Of a stretch of 64,000 bases of DNA, positions 7,848 to 15,650 are shown in pieces. The notes beneath the pieces were generated by a model. That model saw only the letters and a program-made list of their open reading frames with translations, was not told the DNA's origin and did no database searches. The DNA lies in contig NZ_CBDRBL010000009.1 in assembly GCF_965342175.1 (NCBI RefSeq), forward strand, positions 62,001 through 126,000, given 5' to 3'. The stretch's first letter is position 1. The number at the start of each line of letters is the position of its first letter. This stretch comes from Actinacidiphila sp965342175 (GTDB lineage: Bacteria > Actinomycetota > Actinomycetes > Streptomycetales > Streptomycetaceae). Made by a program: the position numbers and the translations under genes.

Positions 7848-8876
7848 TCAGCCTCCCTGCTGAAGTGCCCGCAGGCCGTTGTCGATGAAGGCCGGCACCA
7901 GGGCGCCGATCCGGTCGAAGCCGGCGCCCAGGGTCCGGCCGATGGTGTAGCGGTAGTGGATGCCCTCGAGGATGACCGCGAGCTTGAAGTAGGCGAAGGC
8001 GGTGTACCAGTCGAGCGAGGACACGTCGCGTCCGGAGCCGGCGGCGTAGCGCTCGACCAGCTCGGCCGGTGAGGGGTGGCCGGGCGCGCCCCCGGTGGCG
8101 GAGACCGGGGTGCCCGGGGTCGGGCGCAGTTCGCTGTACATGACCAGGAGGCCCAGGTCGGTGAGCGGGTCGCCGAGGGTTGACATCTCCCAGTCGAGGA
8201 CGGCCCGGACGGTGTCGTCGGCGCCGATGAGAACGTTGTCGAGCCGGTAGTCGCCGTGCACGACCGCCGGGGGCGCGGAGGCGGGCAGGCGCGTGCCGAG
8301 CAGCGCCGCGAGCTCGTCGACGCCGGCCAGCTCGCGGCTGCGGGAGGCGTCGAGCTGCTTGCCCCAGCGGCGCAGCTGCCGCTCGAGGAAGCCCTCGGGC
8401 CGGCCGAAGCCGTCCAGCCCTGCCGCACGGGGGTCCACACGGTGCAGCGCCACGAGGGTGTCCACCAGCCGCAGCACGACGTCCCGGGTGCGCTCAGGCC
8501 CGAGCGCCGCGAGCTGCCGCTCGGTGCGGTAGGGCGTTCCCTCGACGAAGTCCATGACGTAGAAGGGCGCGCCGATGACCGAGGGGTCCTCGCAGAGCAG
8601 CACGGCTCCCGGAACGGGGACGGGGGTGTCGCGCAGGGCGCTGATCACGCGGTGTTCGCGGGCCATGTCGTGGGCCGTCGCCAGGACGTGGCCGAGCGGG
8701 GGACGCCGCACGACCCAGCGGGAGACGTTGTCGGTCACCGTGTAGGTCAGGTTCGACCGGCCGCCCTTGATGAGCTCGCCCTCGAGTGCTCCCGCCGTCA
8801 GCCCGGGCCGCCCGGCGTCGAGGTGCCGCCGCAGCCGTTCCAGGTCGAGCCCTGGTGGGTTCTGCGTCCCGCTCAT
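7848..8876 (-). CDS. APH-like phosphotransferase partnered with acyl-CoA dehydrogenase
   Basis: A 342-residue member of the aminoglycoside-phosphotransferase/choline-kinase fold. The catalytic loop is VVHGDYRLDNVLI (HGDxxxxN) and the metal site is LDWEMSTLGDP. The nucleotide loop GGRSNLTY lies near residue 30. In ACAD10/11-type systems this domain phosphorylates the hydroxyl of a 4-hydroxyacyl-CoA before dehydrogenation, so an antibiotic-kinase role is unlikely here. Two adjacent ATGs occur at 8879 and 8876; the second is better spaced from gaggag and begins MSGTQNPP. It is the first gene of a two-gene operon, with a palindrome just upstream at 8914-8931. Confidence 0.85.
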   Translation of the reverse strand: MSGTQNPPGLDLERLRRHLDAGRPGLTAGALEGELIKGGRSNLTYTVTDNVSRWVVRRPPLGHVLATAHDMAREHRVISALRDTPVPVPGAVLLCEDPSVIGAPFYVMDFVEGTPYRTERQLAALGPERTRDVVLRLVDTLVALHRVDPRAAGLDGFGRPEGFLERQLRRWGKQLDASRSRELAGVDELAALLGTRLPASAPPAVVHGDYRLDNVLIGADDTVRAVLDWEMSTLGDPLTDLGLLVMYSELRPTPGTPVSATGGAPGHPSPAELVERYAAGSGRDVSSLDWYTAFAYFKLAVILEGIHYRYTIGRTLGAGFDRIGALVPAFIDNGLRALQQGG

Positions 8877-8913
8877 CATCGCTCCTCGCGCCGTCGAAGC
8901 CGTCCCAGCAATC

Positions 8914-8931
8914 ATGCCGACCAGTCGGTAT
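8914..8931. promoter_or_regulatory. 18-bp palindrome upstream of the APH/acyl-CoA dehydrogenase operon
   Basis: ATGCCGACCAGTCGGTAT pairs at seven of nine positions, 38 bases before the operon's first start codon. The CCGAC/GTCGG arms are TetR-like. The TetR protein encoded at 4813 is the nearest candidate regulator. Its own upstream palindrome has a related CCG/CGG half-site with different spacing, so the assignment is tentative. Confidence 0.5.
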
Positions 8932-9292
8932 GTCGTCCAGCGCGGCGCATGCCGGTCGAGCGCTGTCCGCACACCCGGATCACGCCCAAGACCGTTCCCT
9001 GCCGCCGGGGCGATGACACCGCGCGCACCCGGTGCTCTTCGGACGGGGTGGTGAACGGCGGTACCCGCCGCGGGTGCGCCGCCGTTGTGCTCGCCGTGGC
9101 GCCTGCCCCCGGGGCGCGGCCCTGCCCGCGGACGCCGGTGCCGACCATGGGCCTCGCGGCACCGGGCGCCGCCGCCGGCCGCACCGGGCGGCCGGACTCC
9201 CGGGGGCGCGCTCTGGGCGACCGCCCGGCTGCGTCCCGGCGCCGCCCGCGCGCCTCCGCAGGACCGGCGTAGCGCCGCCGACCTGCGCGTTC
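8932..9292. other. Intergenic stretch, no gene seen
   Basis: About 360 bases between the divergent APH-like operon and the glucarate dehydratase promoter. Frames are open from GC bias only and translate to Arg/Ala/Gly-rich sequence without domains. Confidence 0.5.
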
Positions 9293-9361
9293 TTGACGTG
9301 CGGGAGGGGGTCCACCTAGGGTCGCGTTCTAGTGGACGCATGTAGTTCACATATATGAACG
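9293..9361 (+). promoter_or_regulatory. Promoter (TTGACG-18-TAGGGT) and AT-rich operator for glucarate dehydratase
   Basis: A housekeeping-like promoter is visible: TTGACG (9293-9298), 18-base spacer, TAGGGT (9317-9322), putting the start site near 9329. Downstream at 9346-9361 is GTTCACATATATGAAC, a 16-bp palindrome with seven of eight pairs intact and notably AT-rich in this genome. Its place between the predicted start site and the ribosome site suggests a repressor roadblock, for example by a GntR- or IclR-type sugar-acid regulator. The regulator is not identified. Confidence 0.6.
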
Positions 9362-9375
9362 CTAGGGGGCGTGCA

Positions 9376-10665
9376 GTGGCACAGCAGAAGGACCTGACGA
9401 TCACCGGGGTGAGCCTCACCCCGGTCCTCATCTCCGACCCGCCGCTGCTCAACACCCAGGGCGTGCACCAGCCCTACACCCCGCGCCTGATCGTCGAGGT
9501 GACCACCGCGGGCGGCGTGAGCGGCGTCGGGGAGACCTACGGCGACACCCGCTACCTGGACCTCGCGCGGCCGCTGGCGGAGGCCCTGGCGGGCTGCCGC
9601 GTCGACGACCTCAACAACCTGCCGACCCTCGCGGCGCTGGTGTGCCCGACGCCAGAGGCGACCACGGACGCCGTCGACGCCGGCGGCCTGCGCGGCGTCC
9701 AGACCGCCGACAAGCTGCTGCTCTCCGTGGTGTCGGCCTTCGAGGTGGCCTGTCTGGACGCTTTCGGCAAGGTGCTCGGGCTGCCCGTCCACGCCCTGCT
9801 CGGCGGGAAGGTCCGCGACACCGTCGACTACAGCGCCTACCTCTTCTACCGCTGGGCCGAGCACCCCGGCGGCCAGGGTCCCAAGGACGACTGGGGCGCC
9901 GCGCTGGACCCGGCCGGGGTGGTCGCGCAGGCCCGCAGGATGGTGCGTGAGCACGGCTTCACCTCGTTCAAGCTCAAGGGCGGGGTCTTCGCGCCCGAGC
10001 AGGAGATCGCCGCCGTACGGGCCCTGGCCCGGGAGTTCCCAGGGCATCCGCTGCGGCTCGACCCCAACGGCGCCTGGTCGGTGGAGACCTCGCTGCACGT
10101 GGCGCGGGAGCTCGGCGACGTCCTCGAGTACCTGGAGGACCCGGCCGCGGGCACCGCCGCGATGGCCGAGGTGTCCGCCGGCACCGACGTGCCGCTCGCC
10201 ACCAACATGTGCGTGACGACCTTCCCCGAGATCGCCGAGGCCTTCGCCAAGGACGCGGTCCAGATCGTGCTCTCCGACCACCACTACTGGGGCGGGTTGC
10301 GCAACACCCGTGCACTGGCCGCGATCTGCCGTACCTTCGGGGTCGGCCTGTCGATGCACTCCAACACGCACCTGGGCATCAGCCTCGCCGCCATGACGCA
10401 CGTCGCCGCCACGGTGCCCGACCTGCACCACGCCTGCGACTCGCACTACCCCTGGCAGACCGAGGACGTCATCACCACCCGCCACGAGTTCCGCGGCGGC
10501 CGGCTGCCCGTGTCCGACGAGCCCGGCCTGGGGGTCGAACTGGACCGGACGGCCCTGCGCATGCTCCACCAGCGCTGGCTGGAGGACGACGGCGCCTTCC
10601 ACGAGAGGGACGACGCCGCCGCCATGCGCAGGGCCGAGCCCGGTTGGGTCACCCGCCGCTGGTGA
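9376..10665 (+). CDS. gudD: Enolase-superfamily dehydratase, probable glucarate dehydratase
   Basis: This 429-residue enolase-superfamily enzyme has a catalytic KLKGG lysine motif (TSFKLKGG), metal-ligand segments LRLDPNGAWS and EYLEDPA, and the His region MHSNTHLGISLAAMTH typical of the glucarate dehydratase group. It would convert D-glucarate to 5-keto-4-deoxyglucarate. The GTG at 9376 is preferred because AGGGGG sits at the right distance; the ATG at 9355 falls inside the operator palindrome and lacks a ribosome site. The gene is monocistronic here, but lies close to gluconokinase and its GntR, suggesting a small sugar-acid utilisation region. Related galactarate-type activities cannot be excluded. 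Confidence 0.85.
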   Translation: MAQQKDLTITGVSLTPVLISDPPLLNTQGVHQPYTPRLIVEVTTAGGVSGVGETYGDTRYLDLARPLAEALAGCRVDDLNNLPTLAALVCPTPEATTDAVDAGGLRGVQTADKLLLSVVSAFEVACLDAFGKVLGLPVHALLGGKVRDTVDYSAYLFYRWAEHPGGQGPKDDWGAALDPAGVVAQARRMVREHGFTSFKLKGGVFAPEQEIAAVRALAREFPGHPLRLDPNGAWSVETSLHVARELGDVLEYLEDPAAGTAAMAEVSAGTDVPLATNMCVTTFPEIAEAFAKDAVQIVLSDHHYWGGLRNTRALAAICRTFGVGLSMHSNTHLGISLAAMTHVAATVPDLHHACDSHYPWQTEDVITTRHEFRGGRLPVSDEPGLGVELDRTALRMLHQRWLEDDGAFHERDDAAAMRRAEPGWVTRRW

Positions 10666-10677
10666 CCCGGGCGGGGC

Positions 10678-11598
10678 TCAGGCCAGGCACTCCGGGACCC
10701 GGCCGCCGTTGAGCACGGCCATGTCGGTGATCACCGGCGGAAGGTCGAGGGGCGACCCGAGCGGCAGGCCGTCCAGCTCCGCGTACGCGCGGTGCAGGTT
10801 GGCGACCAGCCGCTCCGGCTCGCGCAGCGTCGCGAACCCGCCGAGATCGGCCGCCCGCGCCACCTCCAACGGCGTCCGCCCCGCCTTGTGGCCCTCGGCC
10901 GCCAGCTCGGTCACGAAGCGCAGGTAGCCCTCGACGGTGGCGTACACGGAGGGGTCGCAGATGCCGCCGTGGCCCGGCACGACGATCTCGGCGTCCAGCG
11001 AGCGCAGCACGTCCAGCGCGCGCAGCGAGCCCGCGAGCGAGCCCATAGGGACGAACGGCGCGCCGCCGTTGAAGACGAGGTCGCCGGTGAAGACGACCTT
11101 GCGGCCCGGGAGCCAGACGATCGTGTCGCCGAGGGTGTGCGCCACCCCGGGGTGCAGGAGCTGCACCTCCTCCTCGCCGACGTGGAGGGTCAGCCGGTCC
11201 TCGTAGGTGACCGTCGCCGGGATCACCGGCACCTCGCCGTACTCGACGTCCGGCCAGATCGCGTGCAGTTGGTGGCCGGCCGCGACCTGCTCGGTGACGC
11301 ACGCGGTGTGGCCGACGATCCGGGCCCCCTGCGCGAAGACGCTGTTGCCGTAGGTGTGGTCGCCGTGGTGGTGGGTGTTGACCACGTGCGCCGGCATCGG
11401 GGCGCCGGAGGCGAGGAGGGCGTCGCGCAGCATCAGCGCCCGGCGCTCGGTGGCGGCGGTGTCGATCAGCAGCGTGGTGCTCCCGTCGGTCACCCAGCCC
11501 GCGTTGTTCAGGCACCAGCCCCCGTCCGGCTGTACGTAGGCGTGGACCCCGGGAGCGACTTCGCGGGTGAACGGATGCTCGGTGTGCAGCTGTGACAT
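10678..11598 (-). CDS. Metallo-beta-lactamase-fold hydrolase
   Basis: This 306-residue protein has the MBL dinuclear zinc motif HHHGDH within VVNTHHHGDHTYGN, a further His in GVAHTLGD, a bridging Asp in VFTGDLVFNGG, and PGHGG near the C-terminus. It should hydrolyse a small-molecule ester, lactone or thioester. Two starts are in frame (GTG 11604, ATG 11598); the ATG is better placed relative to gggaaagg. It converges on gudD with a 12-base gap and lies downstream of gluconokinase on the same strand, so a lactonase role in sugar-acid metabolism is conceivable. Substrate is unproven. Confidence 0.82.
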   Translation of the reverse strand: MSQLHTEHPFTREVAPGVHAYVQPDGGWCLNNAGWVTDGSTTLLIDTAATERRALMLRDALLASGAPMPAHVVNTHHHGDHTYGNSVFAQGARIVGHTACVTEQVAAGHQLHAIWPDVEYGEVPVIPATVTYEDRLTLHVGEEEVQLLHPGVAHTLGDTIVWLPGRKVVFTGDLVFNGGAPFVPMGSLAGSLRALDVLRSLDAEIVVPGHGGICDPSVYATVEGYLRFVTELAAEGHKAGRTPLEVARAADLGGFATLREPERLVANLHRAYAELDGLPLGSPLDLPPVITDMAVLNGGRVPECLA

Positions 11599-11733
11599 TT
11601 TCACGCCTTTCCCTGGTCAGACGCATGGAACGTATCAGGGCGGGGTGTACCGGCGGTGACGCGGGGGAGTCGCCGCCACGGCGTGCGGGAGCCCCGGTGC
11701 GGGTGCCTCTGCGGGAGTTCCAGCGCGGGGGTC

Positions 11734-12255
11734 TCAGCGGGGGAGCGCGGCCAGGGCGCGCTCGGAGATCTGCCCGGGGTCGCCGCCGATCGCGACGACG
11801 GCGCCGGCCTCGTCGGCCTCCAGGGGCTCGAGCGCCTCGAGCTGCGAGCGCAGCAGCCCGGCGGGCATGAAGTGCCCCGTCCGCGCCGCCAGACGCGCGG
11901 CGATCAGTTCCTCGGAGCCGTCGAGGTGGAGGAAGAAGAGCCCGGGGCTGTCCTTGCGGAGCCGGTCGCGGTAACGGCGTCGCAGTGCCGAGCAGCTGAC
12001 CACGCCGCCCCGGTCGCCGCGCCCGGTGATCCAGGCCGCGATGGCGTCCAGCCAGGGCGCCCGGTCCTCGTCGTCCAGGGGGTGCCCGGCCGACATCTTG
12101 GCGATGTTGGCGGGCGGGTGGAAGTCGTCCGCCTCGGCGTACGGGACGCCCAGCCGCTCCGCGAGCAGCCCGCCGACGGTGGACTTGCCCGAACCGGACA
12201 CGCCCATCACCACGACCACGGGCAGGTGCGGGCCCGCCTGGTCTGCCTCGTTCAC
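11734..12255 (-). CDS. gntK: Gluconokinase
   Basis: A 173-residue GntK-type P-loop kinase with Walker A GVSGSGKST near the N-terminus and the family motif DDFHPPANIAKMSAGHPLDD, followed by a CSALRRRYRD segment. It phosphorylates D-gluconate to 6-phosphogluconate, feeding the pentose phosphate pathway. The GTG at 12255 is chosen for its eight-base spacing from GGAGG; another GTG sits one codon upstream. The gene is divergent from gntR and they share a 115-bp control region. No gluconate permease gene follows: the next gene is the MBL hydrolase after a 135-base gap, so the transporter must be elsewhere. Confidence 0.92.
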   Translation of the reverse strand: MNEADQAGPHLPVVVVMGVSGSGKSTVGGLLAERLGVPYAEADDFHPPANIAKMSAGHPLDDEDRAPWLDAIAAWITGRGDRGGVVSCSALRRRYRDRLRKDSPGLFFLHLDGSEELIAARLAARTGHFMPAGLLRSQLEALEPLEADEAGAVVAIGGDPGQISERALAALPR

Positions 12256-12298
12256 CACAGGTGCCTCCTCGTACGTCCGTGACCGCCCAGGTAACGCC

Positions 12299-12315
12299 AT
12301 AGGTACTACGTGATC
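12299..12315. promoter_or_regulatory. Candidate GntR operator in the gntK-gntR divergent region
   Basis: ATAGGTACTACGTGATC resembles, on the reverse strand, the TATGATAGTACCAAT-type site I recall for gluconate GntR repressors of Corynebacterium. A partial second copy (TATGATGAT on the minus strand) lies at about 12333-12342, close to the gntR start. A site between divergent gntK and gntR would control both. The match is partial and from memory. Confidence 0.35.
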
Positions 12316-12370
12316 AAGCGGTCTCCGGAAAATCATCATACGAAAGAGGAATCCGCGTAGGGTGTCGCCC

Positions 12371-13105
12371 ATGGATCGGCCCACCACACAGCGGCCCGCG
12401 GACCGGCAGGGAGAACGCGGCGGTCTGCACGCCCGGGTCCTGGCGGAGCTCGGGCCCGCCATCGCCTCGGGCGCGTATCCGTCCGGCACGGTGCTGCGCA
12501 TCGACGAGCTGGAGCGGCGCTACGGCGTCTCCCGCACGGTGGTCCGCGAGGCCGTACGCGTCCTGGAGGCCATGCACCTCGTCGAGTCGCGGCGCCGGGT
12601 CGGCATCACGGTGCGCCGCACCGAGGAGTGGAACGTCTTCGACCCCGCCGTCATCCGCTGGCGCCTGGCCGGGGTGGACCGGCCCCGGCAACTGCGTTCG
12701 CTCACCACGCTCCGCACCGCCGTCGAGCCCGTCGCCGCCGGTCTGGCGGCGGCCGCGGCGACCCCCGGGCAGTGCCGCGAACTGACCGTCCGCGCCGCCG
12801 AGATGGCCGCGGCCGGGCGGGCGGCCGACCTGGACGCCTACCTGGTGCACGACGTGGCCTTCCACCGCGCGGTGCTCACCGCGTCCGGCAACGAGATGTT
12901 CGCCCGCCTCGGCGACGTGGTCGCCGAGGTGCTGACCGGGCGCACCGAGCACCACGTCATGTTCAGCGCGCCCGACCCCGAGGCGGTCACCCTCCATGTC
13001 CGGGTCGCCGAGGCGGTCCGCGCCCGCGACGCGGAGTCCGCGGAGCGCCTGATGCGGGAGATCTGCGTCGGCGCGCTGCGCGAGCTCGACGTCCTGTCGC
13101 CCTGA
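12371..13105 (+). CDS. gntR: GntR/FadR-type (FCD) regulator, probable gluconate repressor
   Basis: This 244-residue regulator has an N-terminal winged helix (LERRYGVSRTVVREAVRVLEAM at about residues 48-69) and a C-terminal FCD ligand domain with metal-type histidines (DVAFHRAVLTASGN and HHVMFSAPD). The divergent gntK strongly suggests that it senses gluconate or 6-phosphogluconate. The ATG at 12371 is used; a GTG nine bases upstream is in frame and possible. The ribosome site is weak (taggg), so low expression or a near-leaderless transcript is plausible. Autoregulation through the shared intergenic site is expected. Confidence 0.85.
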   Translation: MDRPTTQRPADRQGERGGLHARVLAELGPAIASGAYPSGTVLRIDELERRYGVSRTVVREAVRVLEAMHLVESRRRVGITVRRTEEWNVFDPAVIRWRLAGVDRPRQLRSLTTLRTAVEPVAAGLAAAAATPGQCRELTVRAAEMAAAGRAADLDAYLVHDVAFHRAVLTASGNEMFARLGDVVAEVLTGRTEHHVMFSAPDPEAVTLHVRVAEAVRARDAESAERLMREICVGALRELDVLSP

Positions 13106-13148
13106 GCGCGTCCCCGGTGCCCCGCGGCGGCGGGGGCCGAGAACGGGG

Positions 13149-13700
13149 TCAGCGGGTGGGGCCCGCGTGGCGGAGGATGGCGTCCACCACCTCCTGCGGG
13201 GTCTGAAGGGAGATGCGCAGCCACAGGCCGATGCGAGGGGTGCCCGCCCGCAGGGCGCGGTCGAGGTCCACCGGCGTCCACGCGCCGTAGGTCCGTCGGG
13301 CCCGCCCGTCCCGTCCCGTCCCGCCGCGCGGGCGGTGATCACCTCCGGCGAGGGCGCGAGGAGCACGATGTGCGGGGGCGGGTGCGCAACAAGGCGACGG
13401 CGTGCGCCGGTTCGTCACCTGAGGATGACGTCCTGCCGGACGGGGGCGAACCCGAACCGCCGCGTAGGCGTCCGCGCTCGACACCGCGAGGGAGTGCCGC
13501 AACCGCAGCTGCCGCAGCGCCTCGCCGGTCAGCGCCGCGAGGTCGCCGGAACCGTCGCCGGGCAGCGTCTCGGCCCGCCCGCCGACGATCATCCGCCGGG
13601 ACCCGTCACCCCGGACGTGCGCCGAGCGGTGCAGCCGCTCGGCCGGCGCCTGCGCCACGGTGGACTTCCCCGACGCGGGGATCCCGGCGATCAGGGGCAT
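13149..13700 (-). pseudogene. Frameshifted P-loop kinase/AAA-type NTPase remnant
   Basis: The N-terminal part reads a good P-loop kinase: LIAGIPASGKSTVAQ (Walker A), then RSAHVRGDGSRRMIVGG and LRQLRLRHSLAVSSADAYAA. After that the conserved sequence moves between frames. GFAPVRQDVILR is read in a second frame and hits a stop. GDEPAHAVALLRTRP and VLLAPSPEVITARAAGRDGT are in other frames, and YGAWTPVDLDRAL with TPQEVVDAILRHAG return in the first frame. At least three indels are needed, so the gene is broken unless the sequence itself contains errors. The family resembles uncharacterised zeta-toxin or chloramphenicol-phosphotransferase-like kinases common in Streptomyces. Confidence 0.75.
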
Positions 13701-13854
13701 CGCTCGTACGTCAACGCCGTGTGCCCTCTCCGTCGCGGCGCCGGATGCCGCACGACGGCCAGGTCGACCCTATGTTCGGAACACGTCAAGCGAAACGCTC
13801 CGGCGGGCCGAAAACCGGATGACCGGCAGGCGCCGGACTGCTGCACTGGAACGC

Positions 13855-14856
13855 ATGACGACCGTGCCGGACGCCCCGCCGCCCCAGCCGTACCGCTGGG
13901 CCCTGTCACGCACGCGCGGCGGGGCGCCGCCGGACCGGCTGGGCAGCCTCGTTGAGGGCGCCACGCGTCCTGGCCTGTGGTATCTGCCCGAACTGACCGT
14001 GTGCACCGGAAAGGTGCTCGCCCGCTCGGGCGGCGCCGATCTGTGCTTCGTCGGACGCTCCCTGGACAGCATGTACGACCTGCTCACCGGGGCCTTCGAG
14101 GGCACCACCCGTCAGGGGCTGTCGCGGCGCCTGCCGCTGTCGCTGCGCCCGCGTCCGGAACCGGGGCCCGCCCACACGGCCCGCCTGCGCGAGCACCTCG
14201 GCGCGGCCGGGCTCGCGCCGCACGACCTGGCCCGCCGGTCCCGACCGGTCGCGCTGGTCGACCTCGTCTCCGGTGGGGGGACGTACGACAGCCTGTTCGC
14301 CGCTCTCGCCGGCTGGGTGCGCGAGAGCCGGGAGCCATGGCCGGTGGTCCGGCGCAAGCTGCGCTTCGTCGGGGTGACGTCCCGCCGGCGAACCAGCCCC
14401 ACCACGTGGCGCTGGCGGCAGCACACCGCGGGAGACTGGGCGCGGTCCTTGCCCTCGGGGCACGTCACCGGGGTGTCCCTGGACCCGTGGGTGTGGTCGT
14501 ACCTGGGGAACGACCAGCCCAAACTGCAGCCGTCGTTTCCGCCGAGGCGCTGGTTCGACGCGTACGCCGCGGAGCCCTGGCACGGGCCGGAGCTCCCGGC
14601 GGCGCTGGCCGAGTCGCTGGCCCTGGTCGAGGCGGGTCGCGGACGGGCGGTGCGCGAGGAACTGGTGCGGGTGATCTCACGGGAGCCCGGCTTCGCCGAC
14701 CGCGAGGTCCGCGCCCTCGTCACCCCGCTGCGGGGCCTGACGCCCCCGTGCTCCCGCCCGGACGCCGGTTCCCGTGCCCGTTCCGGCCCGGGACGGCGTC
14801 AGCGGTCGTCGGCGGGGTATTCCATGATCGGGCGCAGTCGTTCGAGCAGGGCGTAG
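13855..14856 (+). CDS. Uncharacterised protein with a PRPP-loop-like motif
   Basis: This 333-residue protein belongs to no family I can name. Residues about 140-156 read ALVDLVSGGGTYDSLF, resembling the phosphoribosyltransferase PRPP loop (hydrophobic-LVD-hydrophobic-x-SGGT). A conserved-looking C-terminal half has WRWRQHTAGDWA and a DPWVWSYLGNDQPKLQPSF segment. It may be a phosphoribosyltransferase-like protein; I infer no pathway. The ATG at 13855 is a guess because no strong ribosome site is present; ATG 13819 is also in frame. The 3' end overlaps the convergent MarR gene by 58 bases, and the last ~35 residues are low-complexity, so the C-terminus may be extended. Confidence 0.6.
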   Translation: MTTVPDAPPPQPYRWALSRTRGGAPPDRLGSLVEGATRPGLWYLPELTVCTGKVLARSGGADLCFVGRSLDSMYDLLTGAFEGTTRQGLSRRLPLSLRPRPEPGPAHTARLREHLGAAGLAPHDLARRSRPVALVDLVSGGGTYDSLFAALAGWVRESREPWPVVRRKLRFVGVTSRRRTSPTTWRWRQHTAGDWARSLPSGHVTGVSLDPWVWSYLGNDQPKLQPSFPPRRWFDAYAAEPWHGPELPAALAESLALVEAGRGRAVREELVRVISREPGFADREVRALVTPLRGLTPPCSRPDAGSRARSGPGRRQRSSAGYSMIGRSRSSRA

Positions 14857-15248
14857 AGGGCAGCCTGCTCGGTTTCGTCCAAGGAGTCCAGTGCCGCGTG
14901 GGTGGCCCGCATCTCCTGGTGGACGTGGAGGATGGTCTCGCGTCCGCGTTCGGTGCGGACGACGTTCTTGACCCGACGGTCGGTGGGGCTCGGCTCACGG
15001 AGGACGAAGCCGTGTGCCTGGAGCCGGTCCACGATGCCGGTGACGTTGGACGCGTCGCACGCGAGCCGCTCGGCCAGAGCGTGCATGGACAGCGGGCCGT
15101 CGAGCTGGGCGAGCACCTTGGCCTGCATGGAGGTGAGCCCGTGCCGGGCGGCCGCGGCGGCGAAGTCCTGCCCCTGGGCGGCGCCGACGGCGGCGAGCAG
15201 TTCCAGCAGCTCGGTCATGGTGGGCTGCGCGGCGGTCGGGGTGCCCAT
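14799..15248 (-). CDS. MarR family transcriptional regulator
   Basis: This 149-residue winged-helix regulator has LTSMQAKVLAQLDGPLSMHALAERLACDASNVTGIVDRLQAHGFV as its helix-turn-helix (about residues 38-82), followed by the wing EPSPTDRRVKNVVRTERG. MarR proteins usually repress drug or stress genes and release DNA on binding phenolic or oxidant signals. No obvious target is adjacent except possibly the DUF202 pair upstream. The start at MGTPTAAQ is favoured over an upstream in-frame codon. The 3' end overlaps the convergent hypothetical gene. Confidence 0.85.
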   Translation of the reverse strand: MGTPTAAQPTMTELLELLAAVGAAQGQDFAAAAARHGLTSMQAKVLAQLDGPLSMHALAERLACDASNVTGIVDRLQAHGFVLREPSPTDRRVKNVVRTERGRETILHVHQEMRATHAALDSLDETEQAALYALLERLRPIMEYPADDR

Positions 15249-15314
15249 GTCCGCGAGTCTACGCAACGGGCCGAGACGGCGGACCGTCGGCGCGGCCCCT
15301 CGAAGCGGCCGCCC

Positions 15315-15650
15315 TCAGCGCGGGCCGAGGAACACCAGCAGCGCGCCCGTGACGGCCAGGACCAGTACGCACAGCACCGCCCACGACGCCCGTGCGGCCC
15401 GCAGCGTGCCGGGCCGCCGCGCGCCCAGCGCGGTGATCCGCCGTTGAGCGGTCACGGTGAACGCCAGCCATGCCGCCGCGCACAGGGAGAGCCCCAGCAG
15501 GTCGGCCGGCGATCCCCCGTGCAGCACCGCCGCACGCCCGGCCAGCAGCGCCGCCACCGCGAAGGCGAGCGTGGTGCGGCGCCAGGCCAGCCGGGTCCGC
15601 TCGGGCTGCAGGCCCGGGTCCCGCGGCGTGTCGCCACCGGGGGCGGCCAT
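15315..15650 (-). CDS. DUF202 family small membrane protein
   Basis: A 111-residue protein with three hydrophobic segments and the DUF202 signature LQPERTRLAWRRTTLAF near the N-terminus. The function of the family is unknown. It overlaps the upstream DUF202 gene by one base (TGATG, 15648-15652), a clear sign of translational coupling. The pair probably acts together in the membrane. Confidence 0.82.
   Translation of the reverse strand: MAAPGGDTPRDPGLQPERTRLAWRRTTLAFAVAALLAGRAAVLHGGSPADLLGLSLCAAAWLAFTVTAQRRITALGARRPGTLRAARASWAVLCVLVLAVTGALLVFLGPR

Noticed and set aside
9355..9375. ATG at 9355 as start of glucarate dehydratase
   Set aside because: It sits inside the palindromic operator and has no Shine-Dalgarno; GTG 9376 has AGGGGG at good spacing.
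12314..13366. Minus-strand 350-codon frame under gntR
   Set aside because: It is mostly a shadow of gntR; only its first ~60 codons match a piece of the frameshifted kinase, which is annotated as a pseudogene.
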